A stretch of 60,305 bases of DNA from Rhodospirillaceae bacterium (GTDB lineage Bacteria > Pseudomonadota > Alphaproteobacteria > Bin65): the NCBI GenBank assembly GCA_011523655.1, contig WTGH01000060.1, positions 71,174 to 131,478 of the forward strand. The letters run 5' to 3'. Positions 28,071 through 36,657 of this stretch are shown here, one piece after another. The notes under the pieces were generated by a model. The model did not search any database. It was not told the origin of the DNA and saw nothing but the letters and a program-made list of their open reading frames with translations. Position numbers and translations under genes: made by a program. Position 1 is the first letter of the stretch. The number at the start of each line of letters is the position of its first letter.

Positions 28071-28943
28071 TCAGTGCCCCAGATGCAGGTGCTGTTGCAT
28101 GCGCTTGCCGTAGGCCTGGGCGATGCGGTCGAAGATGACGGCGAGGAACACGATGGCGAGTCCGGCAAGCAGGCCGCGGCTGATCTCCAGGCGCTGGATG
28201 CCCTGGAGCACCTGGTAGCCGAGGCCGCCGGCGCCGATCATCGAGGCGATCACCACCATGGAGAGCGCCATCATCGTCGTCTGGTTGATCCCGGCCATGA
28301 TCGTCGGCAGCGCCAGCGGCACCTGAACGCCGAACAGCAGTTGCCGCCGGGTCGCGCCGAAGGCGGTGAAGGCTTCGACGACCTCGCGGTCGACATGGCG
28401 GATGCCGAGATTGGTCAGCCGGATGACTGGCGGTACGGCGAACACGATGGTCGCCAGCAGGGCGGGGATCTTGCCCGGCCCGAACAGCATCACGAAGGGG
28501 ATCAGATAGACGAAAATCGGCATCGTCTGCATGATGTCGAGCACCGGCAGCGTGATGCGTTCGACCCGGTCGGACCGCGACATCAGGATGCCCATCGGGA
28601 TGCCGACGATCACGGCCAGCAGGGTCGCCGTCAGCATCAAGGCGATAGTCTTCATGCCCGGCTCCCACAGGCCGAAAAAACCCATCAGGAACGTCATGAC
28701 GCCGAGCCCCAGGGCGACCCATTTGCTGCGGGTCGCCGCGAGGCCGAGCCCGGCGATCGCCAGAATGACGACATACCAGGGCATCCAGAGCAGGAAATCC
28801 TCGATCGCGCGCAACAGATGGACGATCGGCAGGAATATCTCCTCCAGGGTCTCGCTCCAGTGCTCCACGATCCAGTTGAACGAATCGTCGATGCCGATGC
28901 GGACCGCCCGCATATTCAGCAGTTCGGGAAATTCCTGCGCCAT
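28071..28943 (-). CDS. proW: Glycine betaine/proline ABC transporter permease
   Basis: A 290-residue permease with about six membrane segments after a soluble N-terminal leader. The EAA-type loop EVVEAFTAFGATRRQLLFGVQVPLA contacts the ATPase. Strong similarity to the other permease at 53,380-54,231 in IMAGxxQ and LSMVVIAxMxGAxGLG stretches shows they are paralogues. It lies between proX and proV; 194 bp separate it from proX. Confidence 0.9.
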   Translation of the reverse strand: MAQEFPELLNMRAVRIGIDDSFNWIVEHWSETLEEIFLPIVHLLRAIEDFLLWMPWYVVILAIAGLGLAATRSKWVALGLGVMTFLMGFFGLWEPGMKTIALMLTATLLAVIVGIPMGILMSRSDRVERITLPVLDIMQTMPIFVYLIPFVMLFGPGKIPALLATIVFAVPPVIRLTNLGIRHVDREVVEAFTAFGATRRQLLFGVQVPLALPTIMAGINQTTMMALSMVVIASMIGAGGLGYQVLQGIQRLEISRGLLAGLAIVFLAVIFDRIAQAYGKRMQQHLHLGH

Positions 28944-29137
28944 GTCCTGTACCGCCTCCCCGCGGAGTCTGCGGCCGCCGCAGCCGCGATGCCGGGGGCA
29001 AGCGCAGCGCGCCGGCGGCGGCCGGCGACGCCGACCTTACCGCCGGCCTGTCGAATCGGTAAGCCCCGGCCCCGAAAACGAACCGGCGGACGCCCGGATG
29101 GACGCCCGCCGGCCGATAGACGCGATAGCGCCTCGAC

Positions 29138-30163
29138 TTACTTGAGGCTCGCCTTCACCTTGGCCGCAACGTCGGTCGGCACCCACTTGGCCCAGACCGC
29201 CTGCTGCGTCTTCAGGAAATGGTCGGTTACCGCTTCCGGGTTTGCCTTGCGGTCGTCGCCCCATGCGAGCACGCTGTTGATCACCGCGTTCGGCACCTGC
29301 ATCCTGCCCAGGAAGGCCGCGACGTTCGGCGCCTTCTCCTTGAGGCTGGTCACCACCGCAACGGCGACTTCGCCGGCCTTCCAGCCCGAAACCTGCGGGT
29401 TGGCGCAGTTCCGGTCGGTCAGGCACAGGAACCTCTTGGCGTCGTAGGCCGGCATGTTCAGGCGCACCAGCTTGTAGCGGCCGATCACGGCCGTCGGGCC
29501 CCAATAGTAGGCCAGGATCGGCTTCTTGCGCGTGACGCTGCGCGCGATCGACGCCTTCAGGTTGGCGCCCGAGCCGGGCGAGAACAGCTGGTAGTTGGCC
29601 TTCGCCAGCCCCAGCGCCTTGAACAGGTTGCCGTTGATGATCTCGCACGCCCAGCCCGGCGGGCAGGCATAGAGCCGGCTCTTGCCGTCGCTCTGGGCCT
29701 CGACGAAAAGCTTGGCATATTTCGGATCCTTGAGATCGCCAATGGACTTGAGGCCCGGGTTGGCCTTGGCGACATAGTCCGGAATCCACCAGCCTTCCTT
29801 GCCGCCTTCGCTGAATACGTCGCCCGCCTTGTAGACGTTGCCCTTCTTCTTGATCTTTTCCCAGATCGACGAGGCGGTGCTGATCCACAACTCCGGCGCG
29901 ATATGGGGCTTGTTCTTGGTCAGCATGCTGGTCGCCGTCGGCACCGTATCGCCGGGCACCAGCTTGGCGTTGCAGCCGTAGCCCGCGGTCAGGATGCGGT
30001 GGGCCGTCTGCGCCAGTACGATTCCCGACATCCAGGTCATGCTGGCGATCGTGATCTCGTCCTTGGTGCCGCAGCCGGTCGCCGCCTGGGCGGTTCCCGG
30101 CGCCGCGGCAATGGCCGCGACGGCCGCTGCCGCGAGGGTCAGTCTTGGAATTCGCATTTTCAT
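29138..30163 (-). CDS. proX: Glycine betaine/proline-type ABC substrate-binding protein
   Basis: A 341-residue periplasmic binding protein of the OpuAC/ProX type. A signal peptide covers residues 1-27 (ending GTAQAA). Conserved aromatic residues that cage quaternary amines probably include W44 and the GWW and YYWGP stretches. The exact ligand (betaine, proline betaine, choline) cannot be told. It heads the transporter unit; the divergent LysR gene starts 480 bp away. Confidence 0.88.
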   Translation of the reverse strand: MKMRIPRLTLAAAAVAAIAAAPGTAQAATGCGTKDEITIASMTWMSGIVLAQTAHRILTAGYGCNAKLVPGDTVPTATSMLTKNKPHIAPELWISTASSIWEKIKKKGNVYKAGDVFSEGGKEGWWIPDYVAKANPGLKSIGDLKDPKYAKLFVEAQSDGKSRLYACPPGWACEIINGNLFKALGLAKANYQLFSPGSGANLKASIARSVTRKKPILAYYWGPTAVIGRYKLVRLNMPAYDAKRFLCLTDRNCANPQVSGWKAGEVAVAVVTSLKEKAPNVAAFLGRMQVPNAVINSVLAWGDDRKANPEAVTDHFLKTQQAVWAKWVPTDVAAKVKASLK

Positions 30164-30521
30164 TTTCTCCCTGGGTTTGTCTCGATTCGGCAGATCGCCG
30201 ATGGCACCGCGGCGATAATGGCGGGGCCATCCGGATACGCGACCTGCTTCGCCCGAACCATCGAATTAAAGAGAGTCGGGCGGCACAACGGTCGCGCATC
30301 CGCCGGCCGGTTTCACCGCCGCCGGCGGCGCCTCGGGTTCGCCCGGGGGGAAACGCCCCTGCGCGCCGCATTCCCGCCGGAACCTCTCAACCGCGAACGC
30401 CGCAACCGGCGACAGATTTCCGGTTCGTTCTCTGTGGCTTCCGGCCCGGCGTCACGGTCCCGTCGCGCAGAATGGAAGGGTGCGTTGCTTCAAGCAATTC
30501 GATATAATTGATTTTAATTTG

Positions 30522-30633
30522 AAATTTTCTGAAGCTGCACCCGGAAACGTCCGCAGGCAGGAGCGGCGGCGCGCTTGTAACCGAAATTCAATCGAATCGA
30601 AATTCATACCATTTTCTTCAAATTTTCTGAAGC
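30522..30633. promoter_or_regulatory. 14-bp direct repeat in the proX-lysR divergent region
   Basis: AAATTTTCTGAAGC occurs at 30,522-30,535 and again at 30,620-30,633, the second copy ending 9 bp before the LysR start. Both lie in AT-rich sequence of the 479-bp region between proX and the LysR gene. LysR-type proteins often bind two sites in their divergent region, so these are candidate sites for autoregulation. The rest of the region (30,164-30,500) shows no gene. Confidence 0.4.
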
Positions 30634-30642
30634 GCGACGGCC

Positions 30643-31548
30643 ATGATCAAACTGGAGACCCTGCGGACCTTCGTCACCGTGGCCGAAGCCGGCAACATCA
30701 GGGATGCGGCCGAACGGCTGTGCCGGACCGGCTCGGCGGTTTCGATGACGCTCAAGCAACTGGAGCACGAAGTCGGGGGCGCGCTGTTCGAGACCGACCG
30801 AAAGAGCAGCCTGACGCCTCTCGGCGCGTTCATGCTCGAGACGGGACGCCTCCAGATCCAGAATTACGACCGGATGATCGACGGCATTCACGCCTATGCC
30901 AGGAACCGGATTGGCCGCCTCACTCTGGCGTCCGTCCCCTCGGTCGCTGCCAATCTCGTCCCCTCGCTGCTGCCCCGCTTCGTGCTCGACCGGCCCGGCG
31001 TTGAAATAGAACTTCTGGACACCGACAGCCGGAACGTTCTCAGGTCCGTCGAATCCGGACAGGCGGACCTCGGTATTGCGGGCCGGCCGCTCTCCCGAAC
31101 GACGGCGGCCTTCGAACCGCTGTTCCGGGACCGCTTCAAGGTCATCTGCAACGCCGGCTGCGACCTGGCGGCGGCCGGAAAACTCGTCGAATGGGCCGAC
31201 CTCGAGAGCCAGGGCCTGATTCTGAATGGCGCATCCGACACGATCGACGCGCCGGGTTACAAGGCCCTGTCGGAAAAGGCGTCGATGTATGTCCGGAACG
31301 TGACGTCGCTGCTCGCGCTTGCGAAGTCGGGATTCGGGGTCACCCTGCTGCCGGCGCTGGCGGCGGTCGACCTGCCCGAGGACGTCGTCGCCCTCGATCT
31401 GGCCGAAGAGAATATGTGGCGCGTGGTGGGCCTGCTGAGCCGGAGCGACACCGTGCCGAGCCCGGTGGCGCTCGCCTTCCGCGCCTTCATCCTCGACGAG
31501 GTGCCGAAGCTGGTCCGCACCCTCGGACTGGAGATCGTGAACCCATAG
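30643..31548 (+). CDS. LysR-family transcriptional regulator
   Basis: A 301-residue regulator. The N-terminal winged helix spans about residues 1-60 (LETLRTFVTVAEAGNIRDAAERL, then SAVSMTLKQLEHEVGGALFE). The remainder is the LysR effector-binding domain starting near IGRLTLASVPSVAANLVPSL. It is divergent from the proXWV unit, so control of quaternary-amine uptake is likely but inferred. The next 230 bp are lower in GC and hold no clear gene. Confidence 0.88.
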   Translation: MIKLETLRTFVTVAEAGNIRDAAERLCRTGSAVSMTLKQLEHEVGGALFETDRKSSLTPLGAFMLETGRLQIQNYDRMIDGIHAYARNRIGRLTLASVPSVAANLVPSLLPRFVLDRPGVEIELLDTDSRNVLRSVESGQADLGIAGRPLSRTTAAFEPLFRDRFKVICNAGCDLAAAGKLVEWADLESQGLILNGASDTIDAPGYKALSEKASMYVRNVTSLLALAKSGFGVTLLPALAAVDLPEDVVALDLAEENMWRVVGLLSRSDTVPSPVALAFRAFILDEVPKLVRTLGLEIVNP

Positions 31549-31779
31549 CCGCCGTCGGGCTGGCAGGAAACCGGCGACGCCTTCTCCGGCAGGGATCTCG
31601 TATCGCCTCCCCGAACCGAACGGAGTTCTCGAAGATTCGTCCAACAACGGATACGGTCCGTTCCTTTCGGCAAATAGTTGCGGAACGACTGGCTCGTCAA
31701 CCGCCAAACAGGTGTCGGTTCAAATAATCGAGCGGAAAATTGAACCACTACCAGCAAGGCAGCAGTAATTCCACCTTGC

Positions 31780-32217
31780 CTAACTCAAGTGCTTAATTTC
31801 AAAATCACCCCAGCGATCCTGCAGATATTCGGCCACCAGCCTTCTATGACAATGATGCGGTTTTTCTTCGCTGCACAAGAGGCATCCATCTGCAATGGCT
31901 TCTTTGGAAATTGTCTCTTCAATGCGACGGCATTTCATTAGTTCCAGAAACTTCGTTTCGTATCTGGACCAATCTTTATGATTCTTTCTATAGTCGTTAA
32001 GCATTTCTTGCGTCGGAGCAAGTTCGGGAAGGTGAACATAGTCGATTTCGCAAATTTTTTTCAGAAAGAACCGGAGATCGTCACGTTTGGCAAATCCGGA
32101 AAGCTGCGAAACATTATTGAGTCTTACGTCGACGACGCGCCTTGCTCCAGACGAACGCAAGAGTTCAAAGAACTTTTGAGCGCTTTTTCTTGTAAAGCCG
32201 ATCGTGAATACGCGCAT
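31780..32217 (-). CDS. DUF488-family protein (short type)
   Basis: A 145-residue DUF488 protein. The family's N-terminal strand (FTIGFTRKS), the VVDVR turn (residues 28-32) and the C-terminal C115-SEE, C123-H124-R125 motif (CLLCSEEKPHHCHRRL) are present. DUF488 proteins are uncharacterised and often sit in defence or mobile neighbourhoods. It lies 9 bp after the next DUF488 gene and is the third gene of a unit with a dual-OB-like protein. Base composition is clearly lower in GC than outside the island. Confidence 0.85.
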   Translation of the reverse strand: MRVFTIGFTRKSAQKFFELLRSSGARRVVDVRLNNVSQLSGFAKRDDLRFFLKKICEIDYVHLPELAPTQEMLNDYRKNHKDWSRYETKFLELMKCRRIEETISKEAIADGCLLCSEEKPHHCHRRLVAEYLQDRWGDFEIKHLS

Positions 32218-32226
32218 AATTCCACC

Positions 32227-32829
32227 CTATTCGACCAAGCCGAGGTCTGGCAGCTGATATGCAATGCGCTCTTCCTGCCTTTCAAGCGCCTCCTTCAGAA
32301 TATCCGCCTTCGACAGGAACAGATCGTCTCGCGGGAGGCCGACCATGTCCGGAAGACGCTCCAGGGCCTGGCTGTGGCCTTCAAGACTGCCGTCCACATG
32401 AATGTGATCGACGCGCAGTCCGCGTGCCGCGAGGGCTTGCGCGACCAGCAGCGTCCTGTGGCACTCAAGCGGTTCCTTCTCGGCACACATGAGCGCAATC
32501 CGGTGCGTTTCAGCGCCCCTTGCGACCCGTTCGACGCCGTCACGGAATGCCGGCCGTTCCGCCAGACGAGAATATTTGACCCTGCCGTTCGCATAACATC
32601 CGGGATCGTCGACGCGCGGACCGAGCTCCCTGCCCAGAAACAGATACCCAATACCTTTTGATTTAAGGCTTTCCTTGAGGGATTCCCGATTGAATTGCGG
32701 ATTATAGCGACTGTAGGGCGACGAACGGACATCGGCCACAACGGCAACCGCATGCTGGCGCAAAAGGCTGACAAATGTTCCAATCAGGTGGATCGAGTGT
32801 CCAACCGTAAAGATCGTGCGGTTCGTCAT
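32227..32829 (-). CDS. DUF488-family protein (long type)
   Basis: A 200-residue DUF488 protein, longer than its neighbour. N-terminal FTVGHSIH (G10, H11, S12), VVADVRSSPYSR and FLGRELGPR, then MCAEKEPLECHRTL with C115, E117, C123, H124, R125: the same spacing of the Cys/Glu/Cys-His-Arg motif as in the shorter protein, suggesting a shared active site in diverged copies. The ATG overlaps the stop of the upstream dual-OB-like gene by 4 bp (TCAT at 32,826-32,829). Confidence 0.87.
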   Translation of the reverse strand: MTNRTIFTVGHSIHLIGTFVSLLRQHAVAVVADVRSSPYSRYNPQFNRESLKESLKSKGIGYLFLGRELGPRVDDPGCYANGRVKYSRLAERPAFRDGVERVARGAETHRIALMCAEKEPLECHRTLLVAQALAARGLRVDHIHVDGSLEGHSQALERLPDMVGLPRDDLFLSKADILKEALERQEERIAYQLPDLGLVE

Positions 32830-33524
32830 GCCGTCGCGGTCCTTGGCTCGCCCTCCATGATAGCAGCGACCAGCTTGTAACAATACCCCTCCCAAGGTTC
32901 GCCGATACTGATGGTGAGGAAGCACTTGCCCAACTGGTGCTCTTGATCGGACATTGCCAAGTAACGCCGTTCGTAGACCGGATCCGTGACGCGAAGCCTG
33001 TACTCAAACGAACAATACCGGAATCGCGCCTGAACACGACGCTTCGGATTGCCAAAATCCCTCCCGGGAGCGAAGACAGAAAGCGTAAGTTTATCAACCG
33101 ATATCAGGCGAAGGGAACTAGTCACCGATTTAACATTGTCGACGCTAACTCTATCGCGCTTTCCGTGATAGGTGCTTGAACGATTGTCCCACAAAGGCGC
33201 ATCGGAATCAATAAATTTGTCAATATCATCAAATTTCAACTGTCCACATTTCTCCCAATATTGATCGGAATCGATTAGCCAGTTCTCAGATTGATATCCT
33301 CTTGGCCGCGCTTCCAAGAGTGGAATATCGATAATATCCAGTACTCGCGGATCGCTACCATCTTTGTATTGGCGTTCGTGCTCCGATACCTCTTCATTGG
33401 GTCGTGCGCTCACAGGGCGTATCCAGCTACTGACTTCCCGTCCGGAAATTTCCTTGCCGGCGACGCAACGACCACTAAGCTTTCTGGAGTTTGCCAGACA
33501 GACTATTCGTTTTGTGACAGGCAT
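32826..33524 (-). CDS. Dual OB-domain-like protein (predicted nucleic-acid binding)
   Basis: A 232-residue protein starting KRIVCLANSRKLSGRCVAGK (from residue 5; C9, C20), then SSWIRPVS (W34, R36). This start resembles proteins annotated as dual OB-containing domain proteins, which occur near DUF488 and other predicted defence genes. OB folds usually bind single-stranded nucleic acid, so a sensor or adaptor role is plausible but unproven. First gene of the three-gene unit; a Shine-Dalgarno-like GGAGG lies upstream. Low GC compared with neighbours. Recognition is by memory of the N-terminal motif, so moderate confidence. Confidence 0.65.
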   Translation of the reverse strand: MPVTKRIVCLANSRKLSGRCVAGKEISGREVSSWIRPVSARPNEEVSEHERQYKDGSDPRVLDIIDIPLLEARPRGYQSENWLIDSDQYWEKCGQLKFDDIDKFIDSDAPLWDNRSSTYHGKRDRVSVDNVKSVTSSLRLISVDKLTLSVFAPGRDFGNPKRRVQARFRYCSFEYRLRVTDPVYERRYLAMSDQEHQLGKCFLTISIGEPWEGYCYKLVAAIMEGEPRTATA

Positions 33525-33656
33525 CGCCTTTGCCGGTTCCTCCGGTTACAATCAACAGGTAGCGTAGTCTGGCTGACCATTCTTTGGCGTTAGGCCGCAT
33601 AGAAAGGCATCGCAGCCTCCGACGGCCGCACAATTTCCGGTCGCGCAACCTCGGTG

Positions 33657-34511
33657 CTAAATCGCCTCCAAACCCTTGCGGCCGAGCAGGCGGCGCAGCT
33701 TGCCGAGGGCTGAGATTTCGAGCTGGCGGACCCGTTCGCGCGAGATGCCGAGATCGGCGGCGATGGCGCCGCGGGTCCTGCGCGTGTCGGCCATGAAGCG
33801 CGCGGCGATGATGGCGCGCTCCCGGCCGCTCAGCGACTTGAGCGCCTTGGCGACCAGGCCGCGGCGGAACCGATCCGCGCTCGCGCCGGCCGCCGCGTCT
33901 TCCGGGCTTTCCCGCTCGTCGGCCAGGCGGTCGCCCCACTCGGCCGGATCGTCGGCGCGGACGCGCTGGTTGAGCGACCGGTCCTTCTCCGCCGCGCGCC
34001 GGGCCAGCGCCATCGCCTCCTTTAGCGGCACGCCGAATTTCCGCGCGACCGGGCGCAGCCTTTCTTCGGTCATGGGGTTCCCGGTCACGGAGTCGGGGCC
34101 GCCCCGGATTTCTGCCATCTTGCGGCGCAGGTGGAAGAACATGGCCTTCTGCGCCGCCGTCGTGCCGATGCGCACCAGGGACCAGGAGCGCACGACATGA
34201 TCCTGGATCGCCGCACGCACCCACCAGCGCGCATAGGTCGAGAGCCGGGCGCCTGCCGACGGATCGAATTTCCGGATGGCGTGCAGCAGGCCGATCGAGC
34301 CTTCCTGCACCAGATCGTTCATCGGCACGCCGTAGCGCCGGTATTTCCGCGCGATGCTGACGATGAAGGCCAGATGCGCGCGCAGCAGCCGGTCCGACGC
34401 CTCGCGGTCGCCGGCCTGGCTGCGCCGGGCGAGGTCGCGCTCCTCCTCGACCGACACGGAGAGCAGCGGTCCGCGCTTGCGAAACAGGTATCCGGGTCCG
34501 GGCCGGTGCAT
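33657..34511 (-). CDS. RpoH-type sigma factor
   Basis: A 284-residue sigma-70 family protein. Region 2 (about residues 40-110) includes RKYRRYGVPMNDLVQEG and the promoter-melting STYARWWVRAAIQDHVVRSW. The RpoH box QKAMFFHLRR at 121-130 marks it as a heat-shock-type sigma. Region 4 (about 210-275) has the helix-turn-helix GISRERVRQLE. It diverges somewhat from typical RpoH, so it may be a second, specialised copy; the main rpoH is not in this window. 132 bp separate its stop from the dual-OB-like gene. Confidence 0.88.
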   Translation of the reverse strand: MHRPGPGYLFRKRGPLLSVSVEEERDLARRSQAGDREASDRLLRAHLAFIVSIARKYRRYGVPMNDLVQEGSIGLLHAIRKFDPSAGARLSTYARWWVRAAIQDHVVRSWSLVRIGTTAAQKAMFFHLRRKMAEIRGGPDSVTGNPMTEERLRPVARKFGVPLKEAMALARRAAEKDRSLNQRVRADDPAEWGDRLADERESPEDAAAGASADRFRRGLVAKALKSLSGRERAIIAARFMADTRRTRGAIAADLGISRERVRQLEISALGKLRRLLGRKGLEAI

Positions 34512-34709
34512 GGCGTCAAACCGGATTGTCCGCCTTCGAACGATCGGGCGGCGCGCATTGACGGTGCGCCGGGCGGCGCGTTGGGCACCGCCCGACCCGG
34601 CGAAAATCGCACACTCGGCCGAGAATTGGAACCGGTGCGACCGGATTTCGTGCTACAATAGGAGAACATCCTCCGGCAGTTTCCCCTCAACAGCTTCAAG
34701 GAGCGACCG

Positions 34710-35351
34710 ATGGCCCAGGAGAAGATTGCCGACAGCGACATCTACGCCGCCGCCATGCGGGCGGCCGCCGGCATCGGCTGGCGCCGGACCAGGCTTGCCG
34801 ACATCGCCGAAGAGGCCGGCCTGTCGCTGGCCGACCTGCACGCCCGCCACACCTCGAAGGAAGCGCTGCTCAACGGCTTCGTCCGCCATATCGACCGGAT
34901 CGTGCTGACCGGGGCGCAGCAATCCGGCGACGAGGACGGCTCCTACCGCGACCGGCTGTTCGATATCCTCATGCAGCGCTTCGATGCGCTCAATCCCTAC
35001 AAGGACGGCCTCCGCGCCGTGGTGCGCGACGCCGGGAGCGGCGGCGTTGCCGAAATCCTGTGCGGCGGCTGCCGGCTGCTGCGCTCCATGCGCTGGATGC
35101 TCGAAGCGGCGGGCATCGGCACGGCGGGCTGGCTCGGCGGCCTGCGGGTCAAGGGCCTGGCGGTCGTCTTCGCGGCGACCGTCAACGTCTGGCTGCGCGA
35201 CGACAGCGATGACATGGCGAAGACGATGGCGGCACTAGACCGCAACCTGAAGCGGGCCGAGCAGTTCGCCACCATGCGCTCGCCCTTCGGCCGGCGGCGG
35301 GGCGCGGACGATGCCCTCGATCCCGACGCCGAACCGGCACCGGCGGCCTGA
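34710..35351 (+). CDS. TetR/COQ9-like protein
   Basis: A 213-residue protein with a TetR-type N-terminal helix-turn-helix (GWRRTRLADIAEEAGLSLAD then HTSKEALLNGF), and a downstream DRLFDILMQRFDALNPYKDG stretch. That stretch is shared by alphaproteobacterial COQ9-family proteins, the ubiquinone-synthesis accessory factors with a TetR-like fold that may bind lipid rather than DNA. Which role applies is not clear. It is divergent from the sigma gene. Confidence 0.65.
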   Translation: MAQEKIADSDIYAAAMRAAAGIGWRRTRLADIAEEAGLSLADLHARHTSKEALLNGFVRHIDRIVLTGAQQSGDEDGSYRDRLFDILMQRFDALNPYKDGLRAVVRDAGSGGVAEILCGGCRLLRSMRWMLEAAGIGTAGWLGGLRVKGLAVVFAATVNVWLRDDSDDMAKTMAALDRNLKRAEQFATMRSPFGRRRGADDALDPDAEPAPAA

Positions 35352-35420
35352 CACGAATCCGAAGCGAATACCCTTCCGCCAAGGACTGCCCTGCGAAAAT
35401 CCGCGCCCATTCGAGGCGCT

Positions 35421-35585
35421 ATCCCTCCCCCTCTTCAGAGGGGGAGGCCCGGACGAGAATCGGGGTGGGGGTGGCGCGTCGCCAAACGCGCGCCGCCGCA
35501 AGGCGGCTCTCTTCGGACAGACACGGCACCCCCATCGACCTCGCTGCGCTCGGCCACTTCCCCTTCTGAAGAGGGGGAAGGATAT
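35421..35585. repeat. Dispersed inverted-repeat element, family C, copy 1
   Basis: A 165-bp element with long complementary arms: CTCTTCAGAGGGGGAGG near the left end and its near-inverse CTTCTGAAGAGGGGGAAGG at the right. Between them, GAATCGGGGTGGGGGTG and CACCCCCATCGACCTCGCTG, both also present in the copy at 48,462-48,627. It fills most of the 365-bp gap between the TetR/COQ9-like and CsaA-like genes; nothing else is seen there. Confidence 0.8.
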
Positions 35586-35716
35586 CCTTTGTAACGCGAG
35601 GCCAGTTCGCAGATGAATCCTTGGAGGAGGTGGAAGATCGCCCCGCCTCCACCGCCAAAGTCTGAGCATGGCAATTCGCTCGGGAACTCCGCCCGCGGGG
35701 CTGCTATAACGCGCCC

Positions 35717-36067
35717 ATGAGCGCGGTTGGAGACACCATTTCCTGGACGGATTTCGAGAAGGTCGATATCCGGGTCGGCACGGTTTTGACCGCCGAGCCG
35801 TTCGAGAAGGCCCGCAAGCCGGCCTATATCCTGACGGTCGATTTCGGCGACGTCATCGGGACGCGCAAATCCTCGGCGCAGATCACGGCGCACTATGCGC
35901 CGGAAGAGCTGGTCGGCCGCAAGGTGGCGGCGGTGCTCAATTTCCCGCCCAAGCAGATCGCCAACATCATGTCGGAGATCCTGGTGCTCGGCTTCCCGGA
36001 CGCAGACGGCGAGGTCGTGCTGATCGGCGTCGACCGCGACGTGCCCGACGGCGGCCGGCTGTTCTGA
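35717..36067 (+). CDS. csaA: CsaA-like tRNA-binding protein
   Basis: A 116-residue protein consisting of one tRNA-binding (OB-fold) domain: FEKVDIRVGTVLTAEPFEKARKP, ITAHYAPEELVGRKVAAVLNFPP and the SEILVLGFPD end are characteristic of CsaA. CsaA is described as a chaperone-like secretion factor and tRNA-binding protein. It is monocistronic as far as seen. Confidence 0.88.
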   Translation: MSAVGDTISWTDFEKVDIRVGTVLTAEPFEKARKPAYILTVDFGDVIGTRKSSAQITAHYAPEELVGRKVAAVLNFPPKQIANIMSEILVLGFPDADGEVVLIGVDRDVPDGGRLF

Positions 36068-36089
36068 GCGGGCCCGGGACGGCGCAGCG

Positions 36090-36653
36090 CTACCGGGCGA
36101 TCTCGGCGAGTTCCGGGACCGCGTCGTCGTCCGGCGCCGGCACCTCGAAGGCGTTGAGGGTGATCGAGACCAGGGCGTAGTAGCCGAGCAGGCCGGCCAG
36201 TTCGGCGACGCCCTGCGGCCCGAGCAGCGCCTTCAGCGCGGCGAAGGTTCCATCGGAGAAGCGGCGCGTCTCGTACATCTCCCGGCAGGCCCGCCAGATC
36301 AGCGCGTCGTCGTCATCGGCGAAGTCCGGCGTGTCGCCCCGGCCGATCGCCTCGACAGCCGAGCGCGGCAAGCCGGCTTCGAGCGCCAGCTTTGCATGGA
36401 CGCTCCATTCGAAACCGGCGTCCCACCGGCGGGCGGTGAACAGGATCGCCAGTTCCTTGAGCCGCTGCGGAATGACGGTGCGAAAGCGCAGGAAGGCGCC
36501 GAGCCGCTGCGCCGGATCGGCCATCCCCGGGCTGAGCAGCCAGGGCACGAACGGCCCGCGCAATGAGCCGCGCGGGCCGCCGGCGATGGCGTCGGCGACC
36601 GCCTGCTGTTCCGGGCCGAGACTGTCGAGGTCGATCTCGTCATAGCGGGACAT
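36090..36653 (-). CDS. Carboxymuconolactone decarboxylase-family protein
   Basis: A 187-residue all-helical protein of the carboxymuconolactone decarboxylase (CMD/AhpD) superfamily. Core stretch: RLKELAILFTARRWDAGFEWSVH. No CxxC redox pair is present, so it is not an AhpD-type peroxidase; the decarboxylase branch or an uncharacterised subgroup is likelier. Last gene of the gal-type operon, starting 4 bp after the binding-protein gene ends, which supports a role in aromatic breakdown. Confidence 0.78.
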   Translation of the reverse strand: MSRYDEIDLDSLGPEQQAVADAIAGGPRGSLRGPFVPWLLSPGMADPAQRLGAFLRFRTVIPQRLKELAILFTARRWDAGFEWSVHAKLALEAGLPRSAVEAIGRGDTPDFADDDDALIWRACREMYETRRFSDGTFAALKALLGPQGVAELAGLLGYYALVSITLNAFEVPAPDDDAVPELAEIAR

Positions 36654-36657
36654 CTGC

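Noticed and set aside
29083..29112. Hairpin CCGGCGG-N16-CCGCCGG between proX and proW as a terminator
   Set aside because: No T-tract on either strand; stems of this kind are frequent in GC-rich sequence.
34626..34659. TTGGAA and TACAAT upstream of the TetR/COQ9-like gene as a promoter
   Set aside because: Spacing is 22 bp, too long for a sigma-70 promoter; only the TACAAT box looks plausible.
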